Positions 1 through 11,054 of a DNA stretch of 64,000 nucleotides are shown piece after piece. Source of the DNA: Eublepharis macularius. Its lineage: Eukaryota > Chordata > Lepidosauria > Squamata > Eublepharidae. The notes below the pieces were generated by a model. It was not told the origin of the DNA. It worked only from the letters and a program-made list of their open reading frames with translations, and made no database searches. Both the position numbers and the translations under genes were made by a program. The stretch spans positions 37,556,001 to 37,620,000 of the forward strand of contig NC_072806.1 in the NCBI RefSeq assembly GCF_028583425.1, given 5' to 3'. Each line of letters starts with the position of its first letter. Within the stretch, counting starts at the first letter, position 1.

Positions 1-61
1 CACTTATGTGTACCTTTTTTGGCACTCATCAGTAAGTAATTTCAAGATGCTGGACTGCAGG

Positions 62-175
62 ACTTGTGCATGAGTCTGGCGCCAGTGCAGAAGGTTCAGT
101 AGCGGGGTGAGCAGATCAGCAAGATTTAAGTCCAGTAGCACCTTGAAGACCAACAAGTTACTTCCAGTGAACTGA
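62..175. repeat. Fragment of a dispersed fold-back repeat
   Basis: The stretch AAGTCCAGTAGCACCTTGAA followed by GACCAACAAGTT matches the repeat found near 19330, 29830, 34410, 36600 and 51340. The rest of 1-690 shows no gene and lies beyond the probable MSI2 poly(A) site. Confidence 0.5.
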
Positions 176-699
176 ATGGGTCTTAAAAGTGCTCAGTTTG
201 GGATATATCATGCGCAACCGAGAGAGCTGCTGGCTGCTCTTGTAGCTAAGCTGCGTTTTCTTTGTGAAATTTCAGTTGTTTGCTTTCATAGCTAACCTGG
301 GCCTCCATTCCCAAGAAGCCACTAGAGGAAGACCGTGAAAAGCCTGGGAATTGTGGCGTCTCCTAGATTGTTCTGAGCTGCAGATGACATGCTTGATCTT
401 TCCTTTTGGGACTCTGACGCACAGGAGAGGGGAATGATTAAAGATGAGAGAATCTCACTATCAAGAACACCACCTTCACGCCAGGTAGGTTTATGTCTCC
501 TCCCTAACAGATGCGGGGAAATGTAGAGCACGTTGTCTGCTGAAACACAGTAATTAAGAAATGATGATGGGCTGGAGCATATGGACACTCTTTAAAGATG
601 AAAGCAAGTAAGGGAAGGGGAAAAATAGACATTAACAGTTTAGCTGTCAAGATCTGCAAAGACACACACAACACAACAATGTTCAAAACAGATTTTTTT

Positions 700-705
700 T
701 TTATT
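700..705 (-). terminator. MSI2: Probable distal poly(A) signal of MSI2
   Basis: AATAAA on the minus strand (TTTATT on the plus strand). A GU-rich downstream element lies at 661-681, which reads as alternating GT and TTG on the minus strand. A second AATAAA at 771-776 could act as an alternative. This is the last good signal before sequence that looks unrelated to the transcript. Confidence 0.6.
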
Positions 706-891
706 TTTTCTGAGACAAACACATTGATTTTCTGGACCACAGTAGAGGATGGAAACCTTTCACAAACTTATTTATTTGAAAATACAAATATAAAATTATA
801 CTTTCCACATCTGTGATGTGAGAGACCCCCATCCATGTAGTATTTTACAACAGGGCTTCGGAAAGCCATACACAGAGACCTGAAAGATGCT

Positions 892-957
892 TGATATATA
901 TAGATACACGTATATATATATATGTATGTATATATATATTTATATATGTATATAAAA
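892..957. repeat. AT-dinucleotide-rich simple repeat
   Basis: Alternating TA with a few G and C interruptions, inside the MSI2 3'UTR near its distal end. Confidence 0.9.
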
Positions 958-1360
958 AGTCACTACCAAAGTTCGCATCAGTTTCATACTAAAATATAAA
1001 AGGAAGGGGGCTAGGCTTGGCCACTGTGTCATTGTTGAGGAAGTACATTGAGAACCACCTGAAACGCTGAGACTTCGCATTGGGTTACTGATGGAATTCA
1101 AAAACGTGTACAACACATACGGTGGGAGTATTTGCTACAGCTAGAATTCAGAATGACAGTCACATTCCGCACGAGTGGTGGTGTTGGAGCATGTACAGAG
1201 CACAGCTTATAGGGCACAGGTGACTTCAGCTTTTTTTTGTCTGAAACAAAAATTCTGTCAAGACAATACATTCTGATTGTTTGGTAACTGGTGAACAGAT
1301 CACTGTGATTTTTAACTCACTTTTTACGTTTTTGGTAATTTTTTAATTACAGTATTAAAG

Positions 1361-1369
1361 TATTGCTTA
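1361..1369 (-). promoter_or_regulatory. miR-137-like site in MSI2 3'UTR
   Basis: The plus strand reads TATTGCTTA, matching bases 2-10 of miR-137. A second seed match (TATTGCT) lies at 1717-1723. miR-137 is a neural microRNA reported to act on Musashi genes, so the pair is plausible, but the seeds are short. Confidence 0.4.
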
Positions 1370-2122
1370 GCTTGCAGAATCTCATGTAGTGTTTGCACAC
1401 ACAGAGTAATGGAGTGAAATCAGATTCTGCACACTTATGAAATTCTACAGTGTGTCGATGCAGATTTTGGGGAATCTGCCAGTGTGTCTAAGGCCCCCTG
1501 TCACTCAAAACATAGTTAGACCAGCTTCAGTTTGCTTTTCCAACCATTTTGCTTTTCAGAAAAACAACAAACTCAAACACAAAACGAAAAGGAAACCTTT
1601 CAAAACAAATACACCCCAGAGTAAAAAATAACTAGTTAGTGTTTTTGTAAACAATTTCATATGCAATATATGATACACAAACATGGCTGACCTTCAAGAA
1701 AAAAAACAGTAAACTATATTGCTTTATTCTTGTTTTATGTTGCATTGAATTGGATGGCAAATGAAACAGGTTGGTGTTGCTGGCTGGTGTCAGTAGCCCT
1801 CATTCACCCTCTGGATCGAAAGAGCCGTGCGGCTTTAACAGCCGTTTTGGAGAAGAGAGAAAATAAAAGTCTGAACACCTTTCAGGTCCTTCTTGTTACC
1901 AACAATTACCCAATGATTTGACTAGCCTAGTGTGATGTATGACATTCATCAGCTTGTGTATATACTGCTGTACAAGGGGAGGGGGGGGGGATGACAGCAA
2001 CAGAGCCATGCTACCTTAAAGTCCAAGCTACAGATTCAAATTAAAATGAACAATATGCAGAACAGAAAACAAAAGGAACAGGTTGCTCTTCATTTTAATC
2101 AAGTCAGTTTTGACTCAAGATT

Positions 2123-2126
<4 letters not shown>

Positions 2127-2152
<26 letters not shown>
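2127..2152. repeat. (TG)13 microsatellite
   Basis: Thirteen perfect TG units on the plus strand, so the MSI2 transcript would carry a CA repeat here (hnRNP L binds CA repeats). Short cysteine-valine ORFs over it are artefacts. Confidence 0.95.
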
Positions 2153-2153
<1 letters not shown>

Positions 2154-3686
2154 TCTTTTTTCCTTTGGCAGAAAAAGCAAGCAAGAGACTGATGGAAACA
2201 CTTCATTCTCTTGCAGGAAAAATTCTGCCCCTGTCCAAGTCAGTTGCAAGCAAACAAACCAAACAAACAAAAAGAAGAAGCCTGCCAGAGTTTCCTCCTA
2301 AGATCTTTTCAAACGTCCAGACCCATTTGAAATCCTAGTTCCTTTGAAAAAAGGGTGGGATTTCCGTTGCATTTCATGGTGCTTGGGTTTCACAATGTTG
2401 TTTTACCAGTGGGAATTTATCTTGAGGCACAAAACAGCATTTTATTGTTATTCATGGAGGTGTACAAAGTATCTGGGGTTAGATACAGACACCTCCCCCC
2501 ATCAATGGTGCTTGTCAATCCCTGTTTGCACCATTCAGCTCAAACGTTTTGGTTTTTTGCTAACTCCAAGGCAATATTTATAAGGGGAAGTTTGGGACAA
2601 AACAAGATGCTGGTATGAAGCATTTGACCGGCTGTGCTTGACTAAAATCAAGAGATAGCTGAGCCTTCTGTGCTAAAATTGATTTCCAAAACTAAACAAA
2701 TCTCAAATCCTTCCATATGGATTTCTAGATGAATGAGGGAACGAAAGTGAGCCTTAGTCCAGGAAGCCACTCCGGAAACACCAGTTTCCACAAGAGTTGT
2801 GCTATGGGCCACTGGGGCTTTTTAAAAAAGGTATAGAAACATCTAAAACATATTCACACAGGATAGCAATTTTCTTCTGACCACTCTTTTTTTTAAAAAA
2901 ATATTTTTTTCTCTTAGTAAAATCATTTTATTATACCATGCCTCCCTCTTTTTTATTTTTTAAAAATAAATTAAAAAAACCCAGTTTTGCATATCTAGCG
3001 TTAGCATTTAAGGTAGTATGGCACACCCTCTTGATAAAAGTCAAAGGGTGGGGATCTACAAAATGCTGCAAGAGCGGTGCAAGCATTTTCTTTCAAACAT
3101 TGTGAGACCTTTGGTTAGTTGAAACCACATGAGATCAGCAGAAAGAAAAACAAACAAACAGAAAATTTAAATTATTTTTTTTTAAACCTGCCCAAAATTA
3201 TTAGCGATTATTTTTGTCTTAAATAAGAGAAAGTTCTATCCTTACTGGTCCTAAATCTGAATAACTACATCTATGTATTTAACCTTAATTACGATACAAC
3301 TACCAATATGTACTAGAAGAGGAAGAAAAGAGAAGGGTCGGGTGGGTGGGTGTCACTACACTGGCATTAGGACAGGACTCTTACAAGATAGTCATTTTAT
3401 ACATTATTAACATACAACAATGATCAACAAAGAATATTCTATGAGGTGACAGGGAATGAATGAGGAGGAACACATGGTAGTATACAGCACAGGCACAAAT
3501 TTCCCCCGAACTTTTCTCCCGGGAAAGACCATTAAAATGAATGGGAGCCTTTCAGAGCCTGGGGGGGGGGGGCTCTCAGTCATTGGAAATGGGCTTCCGC
3601 CAGACAAGTTCCTGGTGGTTGTACTCTGATGTCATCTACATTGATCAAAGAGTAATTAAAAAAAAATTCCCTGCCCACCCCCCCGT

Positions 3687-3905
3687 TTAGGGTTGCCAGC
3701 TCTAGGTTGGAAAACTCCTGGAGATTTAAGGGTGGTGCCTGGGGAGGGTGGAGTTTGAGGAGGAGAGGGACCTCAGCAGGGCATAGTGCCATAGAGGCCA
3801 CCCTCCAAAGCAGCCGTAGCCTCCAGGGGAACAAATCTCTGTAGTTTGGACATCAGTTATAATTCTGGGATCTCCAGGTCCCACCTGGAGATTGGCAACC
3901 CTATT
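3687..3905. mobile_element. Short inverted-repeat element (GGGTTGCCA family) in the 3'UTR
   Basis: It begins TAGGGTTGCCAGCTCTAGGT and ends ACCTGGAGATTGGCAACCCT, so its ends are inverted repeats, and the interior is GC-rich compared with the surrounding UTR. A related copy lies at 54546-54715. It looks like a non-autonomous DNA transposon common in squamates. I could not define a clear target duplication, so the superfamily is open. Confidence 0.6.
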
Positions 3906-4604
3906 ACACACTGACTATCAGGGAATTTTGGTTTGCAGTTAATTTATTTGTAAAGAACTTTTTTTTTGTCTTTTTAGTGTATTACTTGATCAAGTCTCAG
4001 TATTTTAAAAAGCGTCCAGCATTCTGGCTTTTAAACCTGGTTGTTTTGAAATAAGAAAATAAAACCTAAAGCATTAATATGATAATCAAACCTCCCCATG
4101 ATTTGCTTTGTTGGTTTTAAAAACAAGGAAAATGAGGGGTTTTTTTCCTCCTTTCAGTTAGCATTATGGTGCTTCGGTGAGTGTTAACAGATGCCTCGCT
4201 GTAAATTGTCTACAGAATGTCTACGTTAGCCTACTCATTAGTAAAATTTACAAAAATAGGAGTGCAGCAGCGATTTTTTTTCTCTCTTAACAAATGTCGC
4301 ATTCAGTGTCTTATTCTGGCTGTACCTAGAGTACCAAATTTATAAACGTAACAATTTTAAAAAATATTAATAAAACTTGTCAATATTAATGTTAAAAAAA
4401 AGAATATATCCACACTATAGTTATGCTTGTATTATCACCTACTGTCTTGTACTTCGAGTTGCTGTTGCCGGCCTATTGACCCATATTTAAAAAAATTAAA
4501 TTAAAAAATATCCTTCATAAGTCTCCTCCCCAGCAGAGGACCATATATATAACAGCCAAACATTAAACATGTGCAAATAGGAAATTGTCAGTTCTCCCTA
4601 CCAC

Positions 4605-4617
4605 TCACAGTGCAATG
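4605..4617 (-). promoter_or_regulatory. Overlapping microRNA-seed matches in MSI2 3'UTR
   Basis: The plus strand here reads TCACAGTGCAATG. The transcript is its complement, so the plus strand directly matches microRNA 5' ends: TCACAGTG is the start of miR-128 and contains the miR-27 seed, CAGTGCA is the miR-148/152 seed, and CAGTGCAATG matches the first ten bases of miR-130. Several families could therefore compete for one 13-nt site. Confidence 0.45.
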
Positions 4618-5439
4618 ATGTTTTATACATTTTTCCCCATTCTGTTTTCATCTACAATAAATTAAAATCTTCTCCTGCATCTAGGGTGATAACTTGTAGC
4701 ACTGAGGTATTAAGAACAAAATTTTAAAAAACCCTTTGCTTTCCCTAATTTGTTAATATAGGAAAGGATGGATACAAGGTGAGAGGATGCAAGCTTTAAC
4801 ACTGCCCCCCCTCCCACAGCTTGGGAGCACCCAAGGCAACGCTCGTCCTGGTCAGTGCGCTGTAGGAGACACGGGGCAGCTGAAATGGTGGGACAGTCAG
4901 GTGATCTAAATCCCTAAAAACAAGTGTGCTTGAAACTTTAAATACCTTTTAAATATTAAAATTGTAGCTTTTTCAGTTACGAGAAAAGCAGTTGTGTGTG
5001 TTTTATAAATTAAAATGTAACTAGACTGTTACTTGTTAAGCTGTGCACAGGTGTCTAGTTAAATATGCTGGTATGACGCTAATACAGTTCTAAGGTCTAA
5101 CCCCTACAGAACAAGCTAAACAGTGTGGATCTAACTGCTACGGGCCAGCTCTGGCAGCTGAGCTCAGCGTTTACAATGGGAGGGCACAACCCATCAGCAA
5201 TGTTGTCTGCGCATGTGCTAGCAAAGATGAATGGAAGTTGTGCAGGGGCACAGCAGTGGCACATCTTCCGTTCATTCCAAAGAAGCAGGAGCAGAGAAAT
5301 ATCCTGCTGGGTTATGCACCTCAAATCTTCACTATTTTCTGCCATTCCGTACAGAAACTGCCTTAGTCTGGCTCCATCACAAAAATATTATGCATTTTCT
5401 CCTTTTGTAAGTTAATTAATATGCAAGTTAATGGAATTG

Positions 5440-5447
5440 TATTTACA
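5440..5447 (-). promoter_or_regulatory. Pumilio-type motif in MSI2 3'UTR
   Basis: The minus strand reads TGTAAATA, the consensus recognised by PUM1/PUM2. A second match, TGTATATA, lies at 6034-6041. Eight-base motifs arise by chance in AT-rich DNA, so function is uncertain. Confidence 0.4.
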
Positions 5448-8176
5448 GTATTTTTTTTTCAGAATTCACAATTTCAAAAAATCTTATATCACTTCTTTTT
5501 CAACAAAAAAATGCACTTATAGAAAAAGGACACAAAAAACTTTGTTGTCCTTACCTTATTGCCGAAAATAGATATAATTAGGTTAACTAAGATAAAGAAC
5601 TGCTAGAGACCTTGCTACCGAGCCAGCCTCCCATTCCCCATACAGCATAAAATAGAACATTTCTGCTCACTGGTCTTCGCTCTACTTCTAAATTCAGTGT
5701 GTGCTAAATTCCACCTTAAAAGGTTTTTTCAGCTTCAGAATTGGTACCAGTCAACTGAGAATTGTGTTACCATCTCAGCTTTCTCATTAAGCAACAAAAT
5801 TACTTAAAGCTAAAGAAAGAAAAAAAGGGAGGGAAATCAGAAAGCAAAGCAAAGAAACCCTTAATATATAAACAGTTATATTATGGTTAGGCTTTTCCTA
5901 AATACACAAAGTAACCTACATGACTACAAGCCTATATCAAAACACTACTAAAAAGCAACTAAAATAAATTTAAAAGGATTTAAAAGGGAAGAAAAACCCA
6001 TCAAGAAAAATAATAAAATGAACAAATGGATTATATATACACATTTTTTAAAAAGCTGTTGTTCTATATAGTACAGCAGGTTCATGAGATGATAGAGATT
6101 TTGGACAACCAAGTCTGTTGAGTGCCACCTCCAGTTTGTGTGGATTATTTGGTGATGACGTAACGCTCAGAGTCTGCTAATGGATCACCTAAACATGGGA
6201 CCATTTAGAAACTTCTCCCTGTCTTGCCTGGACATCCAGATACACTCTACAGGGGATAAAGAAGAGAAGACAAAGAAAATTATTATGCCCAAATCCTGAA
6301 GAAATGCATCACTCCTAGAACTAAGGTGGAGTTCCTTACGGGATTTAGGGAGCAGTCAGGTGGTTGCCTGTGACGTTACTTAGTTCAAAATGTGTCAACC
6401 ATACGCTTGCATCAAAGGACGGATACGCATTATACCCACCAGGGATGTGTCTGCCGCACACTGTCACAAAAGCCAGATTCTACATCAAGTGTGCAGGCTG
6501 CCTCTTCACGAGCACAGCCTTACTTGGCAAAATTTGATGGATTTTCATAATTTATTTTGCATTTGCTATTCACAGGAAGGGGCGTGGAGGGCACTGATGG
6601 ATCTGATGCAGACAGTCCTCCAAGATGACCTCAGGCTGCACCCAAACGCTTTCAAGCATAAAGACCAGAACCTTTCATTTTTCTTCTTTTAAAAAAGAAA
6701 GTTTAGCTTCTTAGGGACCCTGATTTCTATGGCCTGGGTCACACCAAATGAGCAATTCCTACTGATTCCCCTTTCCCACCGCAGAGCGTCCTCATGTCAT
6801 TCCTCAGGGCCCACTTTCCTCCCCAAAGCAGCATTTCATGGCGAGTGCAAGGGCCAAATTACACAGTCAATTTACAGAAAATGGCAGGAAATCTGATTGC
6901 AGATCCCTCACATCATTTTGTCCTAAAATGAATGAAGATGGTGCTGTAATCTTGACAACACTGCTCATTTGTTGGTTCTAACTGTCTCTGAACACCCCTT
7001 TTAACTTTGACTTAGTGTTTGTGTTGCGAGTAATTCGAGTGTAACAAGCGCTCTGAATAAATGGGCTAGGAATAACTGAGGGTCCAAAGAGATCAAACAT
7101 TTTTCCATCTGCTCAATGTGGTTCCTGACCACAGTGCTCCTACTCCTGCAGTGTGTGCTCAAAGTGTTTGGGGAAAACTGCCTTTCAGCCACACTGAGAA
7201 ACACGTCTTTAGGCAACCATCTTGAGCCTGTGCCATAAGGGTGCATAGGAATGCTTTATGCAACATCTGATCGAAGTGAATCGTGTGGGTGTTGTGCCTG
7301 GAGGGAGCAGTGGAATATAAGTTCAACAATATGGCATCTGCCAGAGCCTGTTTTAAAATTAATTTCTTCTTGGCCAAAAATGGTTGAGTCACTTCAACAC
7401 CCTAACTTCCACAACCTTATTCACATCCATGACATACGGCAAGCCCCTCCTCTCTGACAATGAGCCGCATTGCACCAACTGTGAGTTTCATTCCATGCAC
7501 TGGTGTTTAGAACGCATGCTACAGATCAGACACGTGAGGATGAGTGTTATAAAAATGGCAATGATTCTCTGTCTCTATTTGAGTCATCTATTTTGTCATT
7601 CTGAGCCATGGATTTTTTCCTGTGAGCTGTTTTACATACTAAGCTAAATATCTGTACAAAAGACCCCCAAATCAGGGTGAAAACCAACGTTCAGATCAGT
7701 TGAAAGGGTAGGAAACGGGCAGTGATTCAGGTGTACATTAGTAATAACATTTTTAATTTGTTTACATTCATTTAATTTTTTGAAAATTGAGGCAGTTGCT
7801 GGGCACAAATTCTGTATCTACATGGTGCAGCCATTTAATTAAGCCTTGTTGGTTTTCATGGCTTTTAAACATGTTGTTTTAATAATCTAAAATGCACATT
7901 ACCAGTCCTTTGAAAACTGCACAAAACAATGAATTTAAATGCTTTTTACAAAATTAGCTTAGAATACCTTTCCGGTTTCCATCCCAGAAAACTGACTTTT
8001 AATTTTTTTAAAAAATAAAGACTTATTAGGAGAAAATTGGTGATTAAGGACAGAAAGAAAGAAAAGAATAAAAGTGTGACAAAAATATGGCAATAGAGAA
8101 GGGACATAGCACAAAGTACAAATCATATATACTGGAATACCTCCAAGTGAGATGGCAACCAACCCTGTGTAACGTT

Positions 8177-8218
8177 TCAATGGTATCCATTGGTAAAAGC
8201 CGTTGCAATCAAAGGCCC
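8177..8218 (-). CDS. MSI2: MSI2 last coding exon with stop codon
   Basis: The final 14 codons read GPLIATAFTNGYH followed by TGA, the invariant C-terminus of Musashi-2 (Musashi-1 ends the same way). The acceptor is ACAATTTTAG followed by GGG, phase 0, matching the donor at 10845. The stop codon occupies 8177-8179, and the exon continues as the 3'UTR. The preceding exon ends FGHGIA, so the junction restores the known GIAGPLIAT sequence. The first bases of this exon and the upstream donor were checked to be phase-compatible. Confidence 0.96.
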   Translation of the reverse strand, partial: GPLIATAFTNGYH

Positions 8219-9184
8219 CTAAAATTGTACAATTGTTAAGGTCATCAGTGTGATACACAGGCAGAGATGGTGATTTTTTTAAAAAAATATCAGAAATCTC
8301 GAGAGTGTGTTTGCCAGCATGAATATTTTGATAAACTACTGTCTGGTGCCTCCAATGTCTCAGTGCATTTAATGTGAGAGATACTTTTCTTAGTCTGCAT
8401 CTCACCCCTTAGAAAAGTAAACTGGGAATTGCAATTCTTAAATCACTGTTAGTAAACGGGTGGCATATTAAGATATCAAAGGCATCCACTTTCTGCAGAA
8501 TGTTATGAAATGTGAAATTTAAGAGCCACCGATGTGCAGACCAAATAAATTTGTAAGCCATATTAGAGCAGACAAAGCACAATGCACAGATTGGGCCACT
8601 GCAAAGGTCAGAAGAAGCACACACATTTTCAAGAAAAACTAGTTATTTTTCTGTAGGCAGAAAATGGAAAGGAGGGTCGATGTGTGATAGGTGGCAATTT
8701 AAATGGATGTGAGTCTTAACAGAATAATAATCCAAATTTCATAATACAACTAATTCAATGGGTTTTGCAAGTTTACATTATGATGGAAATGGAATTAAAT
8801 GAGAATTTGGTATTAGAGTGCCGTAACATTTTAAAAATGCAGTAAAACAATTTACACTGAGGCACTTTTTCTATACTTCTTCATTAATTGGTTTTACAGG
8901 GGTTTCTTTTGATAATTAAAGGATTCCTATACCTTTTGGTTCCAATAATTTGGTTAACAGAAATTACTGAAATCCACTAATTGTATTGGACATTCATGCT
9001 AACACACACAGCTTGAACATAGTACAATTGGCTGGAGGGACCCCATGCATGCAAATTTGTTAAGCAAAATTTCTAGTCCCAAATTAGTAACACAACATTA
9101 ATATTAAAACATCTTCCAGTCACATGAGTTAATTAATGTTGAAAATTTACAAATGTTTTTGCAGATTATCAGATTAAGGCTGTG

Positions 9185-9305
9185 GGGGAAAAAAACACTT
9201 CCCTGGGGAAAAGGCCCATTGAATAAAATGGGACTTGCTTCTGAACGGACCTGTTTAGGGTTGCTCCCTAAGCCTGCAATCCTGTGCACACTTATTTGGA
9301 AGGAA
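9185..9305. repeat. Degraded dispersed repeat
   Basis: The segments AAAATGGGACTTGCTTCTGA and GCAATCCTGTGCACACTTAT are typical of a widespread squamate repeat. Related scraps occur near 9935-9975, 10370-10400, 30355-30450 and 44085-44160. The class is unknown to me. Confidence 0.4.
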
Positions 9306-9984
9306 GACCTGTGGCTAAATTCAAAGGACGTACTTTCAATTTGGGCTACATGAGTAAATTGGAATCACAAAACCATTTCCTCTCTAATATATATTGTTTT
9401 TTGACTTTCAAAATAAGACTGATTTGAACACAATGGTTATGAACAACTTGCTTTGGAACAGCTCAAACAGTAACCATGTGCAGGGGAAAAAGAGTCTCTA
9501 ATCTAATCTGGTGGATCCATTCAGTTGGGCAGGATAAGGCAACTTCTTATGCTAAATGTTATAGCAGTGCTTGATTGCTAAGCCTGTAAAGATTTTCAAC
9601 TTGCCCAGCGCAATTAAAAGCCACAGGAGCAACCTTGCAAGTGACTCTTGTTATCCAAGATGAAATCAAAGGATGGATCTATTCACACATCTGTTTCTTG
9701 CAAGCATGGCACATGGGTATATACAAACCTGCTCCCAGATTTTAGGAGTAGAAATGTTACTGAGTAGCAAACAGATCCGTAACACTAATTTATACTTTAG
9801 TTATTAAAATATTTCAAATACATGATACATATGGAAGTGATTTGCTTGCTAAAATGTCCTACCTGCTAAAGGTTATGTGAGAGAGATCTCACAAATTTAC
9901 TTAAATACAAGCACACACATGGCTGAAAAGAGAGATCTGTACTGAAATCCTAAACAGGCTTACACTTCAGTCAGCTGACTTAGA

Positions 9985-10350
9985 ACAGGGGTACCAAGTG
10001 CCTGCTGGTGGCAGGCACCCACCTGATGGTTTGCCTGCTTGCCTGCCCAACAAGCTGCCTGGCAATTGCCCGCCACCTGCAGGCACCCTGGACAGAAGCG
10101 CTCCCAGCAGAAGCCCTGACGCCACTCTCAGAAGGGATGTCATTGTGCTGGCCTGGGACTGCTCTCGTTCTTTACTGGGAGCCGATTTTGGCCCCAAAGA
10201 ACACTCCTGCGGCCGGCATAATGACATCACTTCAAGAAGTGACATCGTATTGGCGCCAGGAGCAGGTCACATGAGGATCTTCAACCAGCTAAGTGCCAAG
10301 TCTCCCCCCCCTGCCCCCCACCAAGGTGGTACAGGGGCCTGATAACCCTA
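9985..10350. repeat. GC-rich dispersed element with CRE-like palindrome
   Basis: GC-rich block in an AT-rich intron. Its ends are weak inverted repeats (GGGGTACCAAGTGCC and GGCCTGATAACCCTAA). It contains paired TGACATC motifs with an internal palindrome at 10221-10246. It resembles blocks at 23105-23480, 35400-35980 and 37650-37960 in composition and motif. Probably a non-autonomous DNA element; class not established. Confidence 0.5.
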
Positions 10351-10845
10351 ATTTAGAAGGGAGTCACTCTGTTTAGGATTGCACTGTTGGTGTGCTACAC
10401 AGCCTGGTGAATCACTGAAAGTCTCCCCCATCCTTTTCAGAAATAAATATACAGCACAACCTCTGTCAAAAGGACACCTCTCAGTAGCTGATATTTATCG
10501 GAAGTAAGGGAGCACAACGGCTGTCCAGTATCTGGCAAAAGATCTATCTAGGAGGTCTTGCTGAAGGAGGCTTTATTGTACTTGAAAGAGTAACACTTTA
10601 TTGTTGCTCTTGGAAATGCGATGCTTTAGTTCTATGGGATCCATATAGGAGGATGTTGTGGGGAGGGGGGGGGGGGAGAGCAGAGAGCCACACAAATAGA
10701 TTCAATTTAGTTTGTAATTCACATGACAGGCAGGACAAAGTGGGCAGCTTTGAAAGGCCTATTAGTAAATGGAGCAGATTATATAACTAACTTGGCTCAT
10801 TTCAGATCAGTAGAAGAAACAGAAAACTCAAAAAGGGTTACTTAC

Positions 10846-11000
10846 GGCGATTCCATGCCCAAAGCCGGAACCAGGCTGGGGGCTGGCAGCACTTATGTAG
10901 TTACCAACACCGGAGTCTTGACTGGCTGTACCATAGAGGTCTGCAACGGGCCCCGGGCTGTTTGCCCCTGGAAATCCTCCTGGCCGGGCTGGGTTGGAGC
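10846..11000 (-). CDS. MSI2: MSI2 penultimate coding exon
   Basis: This 155-nt exon encodes [20 protein letters not shown], then [20 protein letters not shown] and [11 protein letters not shown], the highly conserved C-terminal segment of MSI2. From memory, human has LYGP where this sequence has LYGT; otherwise they look the same. The acceptor is CTTCCCCGGCAG followed by GC, completing a Gly codon begun in the upstream exon (phase 1). The donor is ATCGCC followed by GTAAGT, an almost ideal 5' splice site in phase 0, matching the phase-0 start of the last exon. It belongs to the disordered C-terminal half of the protein that follows the two RRMs. The reading frame stays open upstream into a second acceptor, listed separately. 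Confidence 0.95.
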
Positions 11001-11054
11001 CTGCCGGGGAAGCAGGTGCGCCAAAATTCGGTTGAGCACTGTAGCTATTCAAGA
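11001..11054 (-). CDS. MSI2: MSI2 alternative 3' splice-site extension
   Basis: An upstream acceptor (TTCTCTGCACACCAG, then TC) lies 54 nt before the short acceptor and has the better pyrimidine tract of the two. Its use adds 18 residues in frame: the split codon becomes Val, and the peptide reads [19 protein letters not shown] before continuing SNPARPGG. I recognise this string from the longer human MSI2 isoform, so both acceptors are probably real and used alternatively. Both are phase 1 and accept any of the upstream exon ends. Confidence 0.85.

Larger units (their letters stand above)
690..8176 (-). other. MSI2: MSI2 3' untranslated region (about 7.5 kb)
   Basis: Below the stop codon the sequence is AT-rich, has few repeats and carries no convincing ORF, as expected for the long MSI2 3'UTR (several kb in mammals). 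On the minus strand there are AATAAA signals at 771-776 and 700-705. The second is followed by a GU-rich stretch (RNA sense) at 661-681, the usual arrangement of a cleavage and polyadenylation site, so I place the end near 680-690. Earlier AATAAA copies, for example at 6551-6556, could give shorter transcripts. The UTR holds two Pumilio-type motifs (5440-5447 and 6034-6041), microRNA-like seed matches, a CA repeat (RNA sense) at 2127-2152 and one inserted inverted-repeat element near 3687-3905. The extent is inferred from signals, not from RNA. Confidence 0.75.
8219..10845 (-). other. MSI2 intron between last two coding exons
   Basis: The intron begins with the GTAAGT donor at 10845 and ends with the TTTTAG acceptor at 8219. 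It is AT-rich with no ORF of interest. It contains a degraded dispersed repeat (9185-9305), a GC-rich repeat (9985-10350) and a G-run microsatellite near 10665. The rest, including 8225-9180, looks like plain intron. Confidence 0.9.

Noticed and set aside
2083..2338. Two ORFs with poly-Val-Cys
   Set aside because: Both are produced by translating the TG microsatellite.
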